A stretch of DNA of 9,402 nucleotides from Pseudomonadota bacterium (lineage in GTDB: Bacteria > Pseudomonadota > Alphaproteobacteria > Rhizobiales > Rhizobiaceae), in assembly GCA_023433855.1 (NCBI GenBank), contig JAEYTV010000080.1, forward strand, positions 1 to 9,402, read 5' to 3'. The notes under the pieces were generated by a model. That model was given only the letters and a program-made list of their open reading frames with translations. It made no database searches and had not been told where the DNA came from. The position numbers and the translations under genes are program-made. Positions 1 to 7,264 of this stretch are shown piece after piece; the first letter of the stretch is position 1, and every line of letters starts with the position of its first letter.

Positions 1-690
1 CCGCTCAACCTCTCCGGGGGGCAACAGCAGCGTACCGCCCTTGCGCGCGCATTGGTCAAGAATGCCGGACTGGTGCTGATGGACGAGCCGCTTGCAAACC
101 TCGACTACAAGCTGCGGGAAGAATTGCGCGCGGAACTCCCAAGGATATTTGCGCAATCGGGTGCGATCTTCGTTTATGCGACGACCGAACCCTCGGAAGC
201 CCTCCTGCTCGGCGGCAATACCGCCACACTCAGCGAAGGGAGGATCACGCAGTTCGGCCCCACGATCGACGTCTATCGCCGGCCAGCCGACCTCATCACT
301 GCAAAGACTTTCGCCGATCCGCCGCTCAACTTCATCGCGGTCACCAAATCCGGCGGATCTCTCCGCCATGACGACAATGAGGTATTTCCTGTTCCGGCAC
401 ACCTTTCAACAATCGCCGACGGGCCGATGACGGTCGCATTCCATCCGCATCATCTAGCGCTTGGCGCGCAGACACCGCAGTCGGCACACGTCCGCGCCAG
501 GACCCAGATTTCAGAGATCACTGGTTCGGAGAGCTTCGTCCACCTGGAGTTCCGCGGAAACCGTTGGGTGATGCTCGCCCGAGGCGTCCACGACATCGAT
601 CCCGATGTAGACGTCGACGTTTTTCTTGATACCCGCCACCTGATGGCGTTCGGCCCCGAAGGCCGCGCGATCGCCGCGGCAGCGGCCTGA
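1..690 (+). CDS. glpS: Glycerol ABC transporter ATP-binding protein GlpS (5' end missing)
   Basis: One of two ATPase subunits of a glycerol importer, acting on the cytoplasmic face of the GlpP/GlpQ channel. The reading frame is open from base 1, so the N-terminus with Walker A and Q-loop lies upstream; 229 residues are visible. Residues 4-8 are a canonical ABC signature, LSGGQ, followed by QQR. Walker B is LVLMDEP (residues 24-30) with its catalytic Glu, and the D-loop is ANLD. The position normally held by the switch histidine (VYVTHDQTEA in the MalK/UgpC family) reads VYATTEPSEA, so Thr62 replaces His. The remainder resembles the C-terminal regulatory (TOBE-like) domain of CUT1 ATPases. The stop lies 9 bp before glpT. 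Assignment as GlpS rather than UgpC or MalK rests on the paired, divergent GlpT and the downstream P-Q-U-V order. Family and role are confident; the substrate is inferred from synteny. Confidence 0.9.
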   Translation, partial: PLNLSGGQQQRTALARALVKNAGLVLMDEPLANLDYKLREELRAELPRIFAQSGAIFVYATTEPSEALLLGGNTATLSEGRITQFGPTIDVYRRPADLITAKTFADPPLNFIAVTKSGGSLRHDDNEVFPVPAHLSTIADGPMTVAFHPHHLALGAQTPQSAHVRARTQISEITGSESFVHLEFRGNRWVMLARGVHDIDPDVDVDVFLDTRHLMAFGPEGRAIAAAAA

Positions 691-699
691 GAGGGTAAG

Positions 700-1770
700 A
701 TGGCACGTATCACCCTCGACCACATCCGCCACGCCTACGGACCCGATCCGCAGTCCGACCGGGACTATGCCCTGCGGGAGATCGATCATGAATGGAGCGA
801 TGGCGGCGCCTATGCGCTGCTCGGGCCATCCGGATGCGGGAAGACAACCCTGCTCAACATCATCTCCGGCCTGCTACAGCCATCCCATGGCCGCATTCTC
901 TTCGACGGCCAGGATGTTACCAATCTCTCCACTCAGGCCCGCAACATAGCGCAGGTCTTCCAGTTCCCGGTCATCTACGACACGATGACCGTATACGACA
1001 ATCTGGCATTCCCGCTCCGCAACCGGCGCGTTCCCGAAGCCGACGTGGACCGGCGCGTCCGTGACATACTGGAGATGATCGATCTGTCGGACTGGGCAAA
1101 GCGCAAGGCGCAGCGTCTCACCGCCGACCAGAAACAGAAGATTTCTCTCGGCCGCGGCCTGGTCCGCAACGATGTCAACGCCATCCTCTTCGACGAACCG
1201 CTGACCGTCATCGATCCTCACATGAAGTGGGTGCTCAGATCACAGTTGAAGCGCCTCCACAAACAGTTCGGCTTCACCATGGTCTATGTCACGCATGACC
1301 AGACCGAGGCCCTCACCTTCGCCGACAAGGTCGTCGTCATGTACGAGGGGCAGATCGTGCAGATCGGAACGCCGGCAGAACTCTTTGAACGCCCCCGTCA
1401 TACCTTTGTCGGTTATTTCATCGGCTCACCCGGCATGAATGTCCTGCCCGCCCGGCTGCAAGGAAACACTGTCATCGTCGGAGGAGAGACGATCACTCTC
1501 GATCATGCGCCGGAGGCCCCCGCAGGCGCCAAGACGGAACTCGGCATCCGCCCCGAATTCATCCGTCTGGGCCGCGAAGGCATGCCCGTCACCATTACCC
1601 GCATCGAAGACATCGGTCGCCTGAAGATTGTACGCGCGACCTTTGCCGGCCAGCCGATCTCGATCGTGGCAGAAGAGGACGCCGAGATTCCGTCAGAGCC
1701 GCGCATGACCTTCGATCCGAGCGCGATCAACATCTACGCCGATTCCTGGCGCGTCGGCAGGGGGGGCTGA
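700..1770 (+). CDS. glpT: Glycerol ABC transporter ATP-binding protein GlpT
   Basis: Second ATPase subunit of the glycerol importer, expected to pair with GlpS. At 356 residues it has the usual length for CUT1 ATPases. Walker A is GPSGCGKTT (42-50), the Q-loop has Gln88, Walker B is ILFDEP (162-167) with Glu166, and the switch His199 sits in VYVTHDQTEAL. The signature motif is degenerate: LTADQ (140-144) replaces LSGGQ, and the D-loop is TVID instead of SNLD. Residues from about 240 onward form the C-terminal TOBE-like domain. The ATG at 700 follows a GAGGG ribosome site. The stop is 3 bp before the glpP start, so the two are probably translationally coupled. The name must not be confused with the E. 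coli GlpT glycerol-3-phosphate antiporter, which is unrelated. The ATPase call is very secure; the substrate is inferred from gene order. Confidence 0.93.
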   Translation: MARITLDHIRHAYGPDPQSDRDYALREIDHEWSDGGAYALLGPSGCGKTTLLNIISGLLQPSHGRILFDGQDVTNLSTQARNIAQVFQFPVIYDTMTVYDNLAFPLRNRRVPEADVDRRVRDILEMIDLSDWAKRKAQRLTADQKQKISLGRGLVRNDVNAILFDEPLTVIDPHMKWVLRSQLKRLHKQFGFTMVYVTHDQTEALTFADKVVVMYEGQIVQIGTPAELFERPRHTFVGYFIGSPGMNVLPARLQGNTVIVGGETITLDHAPEAPAGAKTELGIRPEFIRLGREGMPVTITRIEDIGRLKIVRATFAGQPISIVAEEDAEIPSEPRMTFDPSAINIYADSWRVGRGG

Positions 1771-1773
1771 GCG

Positions 1774-2640
<867 letters not shown>

Positions 2641-2655
2641 GATAAGGAGAGGATC

Positions 2656-3483
2656 ATGGGCGCCACCACCAAGTTCAAGCCTGCCGGCAGCCTCTCCTGG
2701 CTGGTCTCGGCAATCTACATCATCTTCCTGCTGCTGCCGATCTACTGGCTGGTCAACATGAGCTTCAAGGAGAATGCCGAGATCACCGGAGCCTTCTCTC
2801 TGTGGCCGCAGAACCCGACGCTGCGGAACTACTCCGTCATCTTCACCGATCCGTCCTGGTACTCCGGCTACATCAACTCGATCATCTACGTGGTCATGAA
2901 TACGGCGATCTCCGTGCTTGCGGCGCTGCCGGCTGCCTATGCCTTCTCGCGATACCGGTTCCTCGGGGACAAGCACCTGTTCTTCTGGCTCCTGACGAAC
3001 CGCATGGCCCCCCCGGCTGTCTTCGCGCTGCCCTTCTTCCAGCTCTATTCCGCTTTCGGGCTGATCGACACGCATATCGCGGTCGCTCTCGCGCATTGCC
3101 TCTTCAACGTGCCACTGGCGGTCTGGATCCTCGAAGGCTTCATGTCTGGCGTGCCGAAGGAGATCGATGAGACCGCCTATATCGACGGTTACTCCTTCCC
3201 GCGTTTCTTCGTGAAGATCTTCATGCCGCTCATCGCGTCCGGCATCGGCGTGGCAGCCTTTTTCTGCTTCATGTTTTCCTGGGTTGAACTGCTGCTGGCC
3301 CGCACCCTGACGACGACCGCAGCAAAGCCGATTTCCGCCATCATGACGCGGACAGTCTCGGCGGCCGGCATGGACTGGGGCGTGCTTGCGGCCGCAGGGG
3401 TGCTGACCATCGTTCCGGGCGCACTCGTCATCTATTTCGTTCGCAACTACATCGCCAAGGGCTTTGCCCTCGGACGGGTCTGA
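2656..3483 (+). CDS. glpQ: Glycerol ABC transporter permease GlpQ (MalG-like)
   Basis: Partner permease of GlpP in the inner membrane; 275 residues. Hydrophobic segments lie around residues 14-34, 73-95, 106-132, 139-160, 190-213 and 241-263. The EAA loop reads KEIDETAYIDGYSFPRFF (168-185), a good match to the MalG/UgpE class, with Gly178 conserved. The tail YIAKGFALGRV corresponds to the usual C-terminal end of these subunits. The start is supported by a strong AAGGAGAGG ribosome site at 2644-2652, just upstream of the ATG. It sits between glpP (15-bp gap) and glpU (16-bp gap), so it belongs to the same transcript. This gene is unrelated to E. coli GlpQ, the glycerophosphodiesterase. The family call is secure; the substrate is by synteny. 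Confidence 0.92.
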   Translation: MGATTKFKPAGSLSWLVSAIYIIFLLLPIYWLVNMSFKENAEITGAFSLWPQNPTLRNYSVIFTDPSWYSGYINSIIYVVMNTAISVLAALPAAYAFSRYRFLGDKHLFFWLLTNRMAPPAVFALPFFQLYSAFGLIDTHIAVALAHCLFNVPLAVWILEGFMSGVPKEIDETAYIDGYSFPRFFVKIFMPLIASGIGVAAFFCFMFSWVELLLARTLTTTAAKPISAIMTRTVSAAGMDWGVLAAAGVLTIVPGALVIYFVRNYIAKGFALGRV

Positions 3484-3499
3484 CCAGGAGGAACACGGC

Positions 3500-3781
3500 A
3501 TGAACTTCTCGTGGATGGCCTGGACGCTTCCGACCACCGTCTTTTTCCTGACGGTCCTCCTCCTCCTGATCGGGATGATCATTTGGGAGTACTTCGCTCC
3601 CGGAGGTGCGCCGCGTGTCGGCATTCTCCGGTTCGAGACGACGCGTGGTGATCGGCTCTTCATTTCGCTGCTTGGAGCAGCATTCATCAATCTCGCATGG
3701 CTGGGGCTTGTCGGCCCCAACCTGTGGTGGGCTCTTGCCCTGGCCGTGGTCTACGCGATCGGCGTCTTCCGCTTCGCCTGA
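3500..3781 (+). CDS. glpU: Small membrane protein GlpU (DUF2160-type) of the glycerol transporter operon
   Basis: A 93-residue, very hydrophobic protein with three likely membrane helices at about residues 13-31, 52-71 and 74-91. A short polar loop rich in Gly, Pro and Arg (33-51) lies between the first two. It matches in size, composition and position the DUF2160 membrane proteins that accompany glycerol ABC transporters in rhizobia. A longer open frame begins at 3464, but the ATG at 3500 has a clear AGGAGG ribosome site (3486-3491) and avoids overlapping glpQ, so it is preferred. The biochemical role is not established; an accessory or stabilising subunit of the GlpPQ channel is a reasonable inference. 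After its stop comes the only sizeable gap in the operon, 73 bp with a hairpin, before glpV. Confidence 0.85.
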   Translation: MNFSWMAWTLPTTVFFLTVLLLLIGMIIWEYFAPGGAPRVGILRFETTRGDRLFISLLGAAFINLAWLGLVGPNLWWALALAVVYAIGVFRFA

Positions 3782-3795
3782 GGCAAGCTGGTACT

Positions 3796-3816
3796 GGTGC
3801 CGGGCAGGCCGGCACC
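3796..3816 (+). promoter_or_regulatory. Hairpin in the glpU-glpV gap
   Basis: GGTGCCGG (3796-3803) pairs perfectly with CCGGCACC (3809-3816) around a 5-base loop, followed by only three T. It lies 15 bp after the glpU stop and 39 bp before the glpV start. The weak T tract argues against full termination. Hairpins at such positions in ABC operons often protect or separate the binding-protein mRNA, or give partial termination. Which applies here cannot be told from sequence. Confidence 0.6.
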
Positions 3817-3843
3817 TTTCATTGAACATGCATGCGCAACCTT

Positions 3844-3850
3844 GGGAGGA
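3844..3850 (+). promoter_or_regulatory. Ribosome-binding site deciding the glpV start
   Basis: GGGAGGA ends 4 bases before the ATG at 3855. It favours that ATG over an in-frame ATG at 3828, which lies upstream of this site and would place extra residues before the signal peptide. Confidence 0.75.
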
Positions 3851-3854
3851 TATC

Positions 3855-5585
3855 ATGCGACGGCATCTGATGACGACAACGGCAGCAATGCTGCTGGCAA
3901 TGACTGGGACGGCATTCGCCGGCATGGACGAGGCCAAACAGTTTCTGGACAAGGAAATCGGCGACGTGTCGACGCTTTCCCGTGCAGAACAGGAAAAGGA
4001 GATGCAGTGGTTCATCGACGCAGCCAAGCCTCTTGCGGGCATGGACATCAAGGTCGTCTCGGAGACCATCACCACTCATGAATATGAATCCAAGGTTCTC
4101 GCTCCGGCTTTTACCGCCATCACCGGGATCAAGATCACCCACGATCTGATCGGCGAGGGCGATGTGGTCGAAAAGCTGCAGACGCAGATGCAGTCGGGCG
4201 AGAACATCTATGACGGCTACATCAACGACAGCGACCTAATCGGCACCCATTGGCGGTACCAGCAGGCCCGCAGCCTGACCGACTTCATGGCTAACGAGGG
4301 CAAGGACGTCACCAACCACGATCTGGATCTCGATGACTTCATCGGGAAATCCTTCACGACAGCGCCCGACGGCAAGCTCTACCAGCTTCCCGACCAGCAG
4401 TTCGCGAACCTCTACTGGTTCCGCTACGACTGCTTCAACGACGAAAAGAACAAGGCGGACTTCAAGGCGAAGTATGGCTACGATCTCGGCGTGCCGGTCA
4501 ACTGGTCGGCCTACGAGGACATCGCCGAGTTCTTCACGGGACGGGAAATCGACGGCAAGAAGGTCTATGGCCACATGGACTACGGCAAGAAGGATCCCTC
4601 GCTCGGCTGGCGTTTTACCGACGCTTGGCTTTCCATGGCGGGCAATGGCGACAAGGGTATCCCGAACGGCAATCCGGTTGACGAATGGGGCTTCAAGGTC
4701 GACGAGAACTCCCGGCCGGTCGGCTCCTGCGTCGCTCGCGGCGGCGACACAAACGGGCCGGCGTCCGTTTACGCCATCCAGAAGTATCTCGACTGGATGA
4801 AGGCCTATGCACCGGCGGCCGCCCAAGGCATGACCTTCTCCGAATCCGGTCCGGTCCCGTCGCAGGGCGAGGTCGCCCAGCAGATGTTCACCTATACGGC
4901 CTTCACGGCAGACTTCGTGAAGGACGGCCTGCCGGTGATGAATGACGACGGCACGCCGAAGTGGCGCTTCGCCCCCTCTCCGCATGGCGTTTACTGGAAG
5001 GATGGGATGAAGCTCGGCTACCAGGACGCGGGTTCGTGGACGATCCTGAAATCGACGCCCGACGATCGTGCCAAGGCCGCATGGCTTTATGCGCAGTTCG
5101 TCACCTCCAAGACCGTGGACGTCAAGAAGAGCCATGTCGGCCTCACCTTTATCCGCCAGTCGACACTCGACCATAAGTCCTTCGCAGAACGCGCACCGAA
5201 GCTGGGCGGTCTGATCGAGTTCTACCGGTCACCGGCCCGCCTGCAGTGGTCGCCGACCGGCACCAACATCCCGGACTATCCAAAACTGGCACAGCTGTGG
5301 TGGCAGGCGATCGGCGATGCCTCCTCGGGCGCCAAAACAGCTCAAGAAGCCATGGACTCGCTGTGCGAGGAACAGGAAAAGGTGCTGCAGCGTCTGGAGC
5401 GCGCGGGCGTCCAGGGCGAGTTCGGGCCAAAGCTCGCAGAGGAGCACGACCTGGAGTACTGGAACAAGGATGCGGTTGCCAAGGGCAACCTCGCGCCGCA
5501 ACTGAAGGTCGAGAACGAGAAAGAAAAGCCAATGACCGTCAACTACGACGAACTCGTCAAGAGCTGGGCCGAAGCGAAGAAGTAG
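3855..5585 (+). CDS. glpV: Periplasmic glycerol-binding protein GlpV
   Basis: Extracytoplasmic solute-binding protein that should capture glycerol in the periplasm and deliver it to GlpP/GlpQ. It has 576 residues, longer than most CUT1 binding proteins (about 400-450) but as expected for GlpV. Residues 1-22 form a standard Sec signal peptide: basic MRRH, a hydrophobic core, then AFA before Gly23 as likely cleavage site. There is no lipobox cysteine, so it should be soluble. Aromatic-rich stretches such as LYWFRYDCF (187-195) and YPKLAQLWWQ (475-484) are compatible with a family 1 solute-binding fold. The mature protein has three cysteines (193, 292, 504). The C-terminus is charged. The frame is open upstream to 3606, but that part overlaps glpU and lacks a signal peptide. 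The gene is last in the operon and is followed by strong hairpins; glpK, its neighbour in R. leguminosarum as I recall, is absent here. Confidence 0.92.
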   Translation: MRRHLMTTTAAMLLAMTGTAFAGMDEAKQFLDKEIGDVSTLSRAEQEKEMQWFIDAAKPLAGMDIKVVSETITTHEYESKVLAPAFTAITGIKITHDLIGEGDVVEKLQTQMQSGENIYDGYINDSDLIGTHWRYQQARSLTDFMANEGKDVTNHDLDLDDFIGKSFTTAPDGKLYQLPDQQFANLYWFRYDCFNDEKNKADFKAKYGYDLGVPVNWSAYEDIAEFFTGREIDGKKVYGHMDYGKKDPSLGWRFTDAWLSMAGNGDKGIPNGNPVDEWGFKVDENSRPVGSCVARGGDTNGPASVYAIQKYLDWMKAYAPAAAQGMTFSESGPVPSQGEVAQQMFTYTAFTADFVKDGLPVMNDDGTPKWRFAPSPHGVYWKDGMKLGYQDAGSWTILKSTPDDRAKAAWLYAQFVTSKTVDVKKSHVGLTFIRQSTLDHKSFAERAPKLGGLIEFYRSPARLQWSPTGTNIPDYPKLAQLWWQAIGDASSGAKTAQEAMDSLCEEQEKVLQRLERAGVQGEFGPKLAEEHDLEYWNKDAVAKGNLAPQLKVENEKEKPMTVNYDELVKSWAEAKK

Positions 5586-5589
5586 TCTG

Positions 5590-5618
5590 GCAGGCGGGCA
5601 GCACAGGTGCCCGCCTGC
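5590..5618 (+). terminator. Hairpin terminator of the glp operon
   Basis: GCAGGCGGGCA (5590-5600) pairs over 11 bases with TGCCCGCCTGC (5608-5618) around a 7-base loop, starting 5 bases after the glpV stop. The following bases, TCCATCCTCC, are pyrimidine-rich but not a T run, as is common for terminators in GC-rich alphaproteobacteria. It may also protect the 3' end of the mRNA. Confidence 0.75.
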
Positions 5619-5620
5619 TC

Positions 5621-5649
5621 CATCCTCCCCGGGATTCCGGGGGGGGATG
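5621..5649 (+). terminator. Second tandem hairpin after glpV
   Basis: CCCCGG (5627-5632) pairs with CCGGGG (5637-5642) around GATT. The stem extends outward through a G-U pair and CC/GG, then CAT/ATG with one bulged G, giving roughly 12 pairs. It contains a run of eight G (5639-5646). It lies 3 bases after the first hairpin and probably backs it up. It could also block leftward transcription arriving from the convergent GGDEF-EAL gene. Confidence 0.55.
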
Positions 5650-5809
5650 CTGAGGATAGTCGGATCCGGACCGGGGCGGGCTACAACGCCGGGGATCGGG
5701 CTGCGACCGGATACTCCTCGCCAGACCGCCCGGTCAGCCGTGCTCGGCCGCTCGGAGAAGACTGCGCCCTGACGCGCGACACCCTACCAATGGCGTCTCG
5801 TAACCTGGG
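5650..5809. other. Convergent intergenic stretch without a recognisable gene
   Basis: This is the rest of the gap between the glp operon end and the end of the GGDEF-EAL gene. Only weak inverted repeats are visible, for example GACCGG (5705-5710) with CCGGTC (5730-5735) across a 19-base loop. No convincing terminator with a T run for the leftward gene was found, and no open frame here looks coding. Confidence 0.5.
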
Positions 5810-7165
5810 TCAGATCCGATCGATCGCCATGAACTCGCGGCAGTGGTTGTGCAGATAATGCAGTGTAGCGGTACTATCGACGGGCTTGCCGAAGTAGTAG
5901 CCCTGCCCCATGCCACAGCCGAGTTCGTTGAGCTTGTCCGCGTCGGCCTTTGTTTCGATTCCCTCCGCCACAACTTCCAGATCAAGCCCCTGGCACATGG
6001 CGATGATAGCCTTGACGATATGCTCCGAGGCGCGATCGCTGGTGATGCGAGAAACAAAGGCACGATCGATCTTCACCTTGTCGAAGGTGAAGTCCCGCAG
6101 CCGTCCAAGGCTCGACTGACCGGTCCCGAAGTCGTCGAGTGAGATTCGGACCCCCTGCTGCCTGAGTTCGGTGATGATGCGTTCAGCCGTATCGGCAGAG
6201 GTCATCACCGCGGTTTCTGTGATTTCCAGTTCCAGCCGGCGCGGATCGAGGCCGACGCGGGCGAGCGTTGAGAGTATGGTTTCGGTCGTACCGGGATCCA
6301 TCAGCTGCGCGGACGACAGGTTGAACGACAGAAAGAGCTCCCGCGGCCAGGAGAGCGCTGCTTCCGCTGCCTTTCGCAGCAGAGTTTCAGAAAGGGCGTC
6401 GATGAACCCACGTTCTTCTGCAAGCGGCACGAAGACCGCCGGCGACACGAAACCGAGGTCGGCATCGATCCAGCGGGCCAATGCCTCGAAGCCCACGACG
6501 CCGCCATCCTTCACCCGGACAATTGGCTGGAAATGAACGTCGACAGCATCGGCGATAACGGCATTGCGCAGGGCCTGCTCGAGTTGCGTGGCTCGCTTCA
6601 TCTCCTGCGCGATCTCGCGCGAATATACAGTGATCTGTCCCCGCCCCCTCCTCTTGGAGCGGTAGAGCGCGGTTTCAGCGCTTTTGAGGAGTTCTTCGAA
6701 ATCATCTCCGGCGAAAGGATAAATGGCAAAACCGAAGGATGCCGACAGCCGTACGTTACGATCGCCGAGATCATAGGGTGCTGAGAGCACATCCTTGATC
6801 ATCTGCCCGATGCGCTCGGCTCCATGCCGCTCGAATACCAGCGGCAGGACGAATGCAAATTCGTCGCCATCGTGCCGGGTCACGGTCGCCCCGTCGGGGA
6901 TGCAGGCTTTCAGCCTATGGGCAACCTGACAGAGGATCTCGTCGCCGGCCTCGGCGCCGAAGAGATCGTTGATCGGCTTGAAGCCGTCGAGATTGGCGAT
7001 GCAAATCGTAAAGGGCGCCGGGTCCTGCGCGCGCTCCGCTGCGAGGAGGCGGACCTTGTCACGCAGTCGGTAGCGGTTGCCGAGACCCGTCAATGGGTCT
7101 CTATAAGCCATCGCCTGCAGCTCATTCTGGCTGACCTGCGGCAACGGATTTCCTGCCGGCTTCAT
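5810..7165 (-). CDS. Soluble GGDEF-EAL cyclic-di-GMP phosphodiesterase with degenerate GGDEF
   Basis: Two-domain cyclic-di-GMP protein of 451 residues with no membrane helices or N-terminal sensor, so cytoplasmic. The GGDEF domain spans about 20-180: YRDPLTGLGNR at 21-31, NLDGFK at 58-63, then the active-site motif as R-H-DGDEF (97-103), with Asp99 in place of the first Gly. No RxxD inhibitory site is visible upstream. The EAL domain spans about 195-440 with every expected residue: EAL (227-229), Asn282 in FNLS, ELEITE (312-317), DDFGTG (344-349), Lys365 in VKID, EGIET (401-405) and QGY (421-423). It is therefore probably an active phosphodiesterase, while cyclase activity is doubtful; the GGDEF part may bind GTP and regulate. 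ATG at 7165 is preferred; an in-frame TTG at 7171 would add two residues. It lies just downstream of the PAS/receiver gene on the same strand and converges on glpV. Confidence 0.9.
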   Translation of the reverse strand: MKPAGNPLPQVSQNELQAMAYRDPLTGLGNRYRLRDKVRLLAAERAQDPAPFTICIANLDGFKPINDLFGAEAGDEILCQVAHRLKACIPDGATVTRHDGDEFAFVLPLVFERHGAERIGQMIKDVLSAPYDLGDRNVRLSASFGFAIYPFAGDDFEELLKSAETALYRSKRRGRGQITVYSREIAQEMKRATQLEQALRNAVIADAVDVHFQPIVRVKDGGVVGFEALARWIDADLGFVSPAVFVPLAEERGFIDALSETLLRKAAEAALSWPRELFLSFNLSSAQLMDPGTTETILSTLARVGLDPRRLELEITETAVMTSADTAERIITELRQQGVRISLDDFGTGQSSLGRLRDFTFDKVKIDRAFVSRITSDRASEHIVKAIIAMCQGLDLEVVAEGIETKADADKLNELGCGMGQGYYFGKPVDSTATLHYLHNHCREFMAIDRI

Positions 7166-7179
7166 GAACAATCCCGATA

Positions 7180-7193
7180 CGCTTACACAAGCG
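7180..7193 (-). promoter_or_regulatory. Small hairpin in the leader of the GGDEF-EAL gene
   Basis: CGCTT and AAGCG form a 5-base stem around a 4-base loop, ending about 15 bases before the ATG at 7165 on the minus strand. It is too small to interpret alone. It could influence translation of the downstream gene, which has no strong ribosome-binding site. Confidence 0.3.
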
Positions 7194-7206
7194 GGCAGGA
7201 TCGGCG

Positions 7207-7256
7207 AAAAAGATTAAGAAATCACCGCCCGGAACAGCCGGGTCCGACGAACCCGG
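7207..7256 (-). terminator. Possible terminator or attenuator after the PAS/receiver gene
   Basis: Reading leftwards from the PAS/receiver stop, CCGGGT (7256-7251) can pair with ACCCGG (7243-7238) across 7 bases. An overlapping hairpin, CCCGG/CCGGG (7242-7228), has a 5-base loop. A T-rich stretch follows in the transcript (complement of A runs at 7217-7219 and 7207-7211). The two hairpins share bases and exclude each other. The T tract is offset by about 10-20 bases, so termination may be partial. Confidence 0.45.
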
Positions 7257-7264
7257 ACAACCGG

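Noticed and set aside
3606..3854. In-frame upstream extension of glpV
   Set aside because: The frame has no stop but overlaps glpU. The added residues are not signal-peptide-like, and the GGGAGGA site plus signal peptide fix the start at 3855.
4236..5174. 312-codon open frame on the minus strand opposite glpV
   Set aside because: It is the antisense of a confident binding-protein gene, with no ribosome site or recognisable domain.
5724..5735. Short GACC/GGTC palindrome as terminator for the GGDEF-EAL gene
   Set aside because: Only a 4-base stem, far from the stop codon, with no T run in the leftward direction.
7166..7171. TTG start for the GGDEF-EAL gene, two codons upstream of the ATG
   Set aside because: The ATG at 7165 is the commoner start and has better spacing to the weak CGGGA sequence; the TTG cannot be fully excluded.
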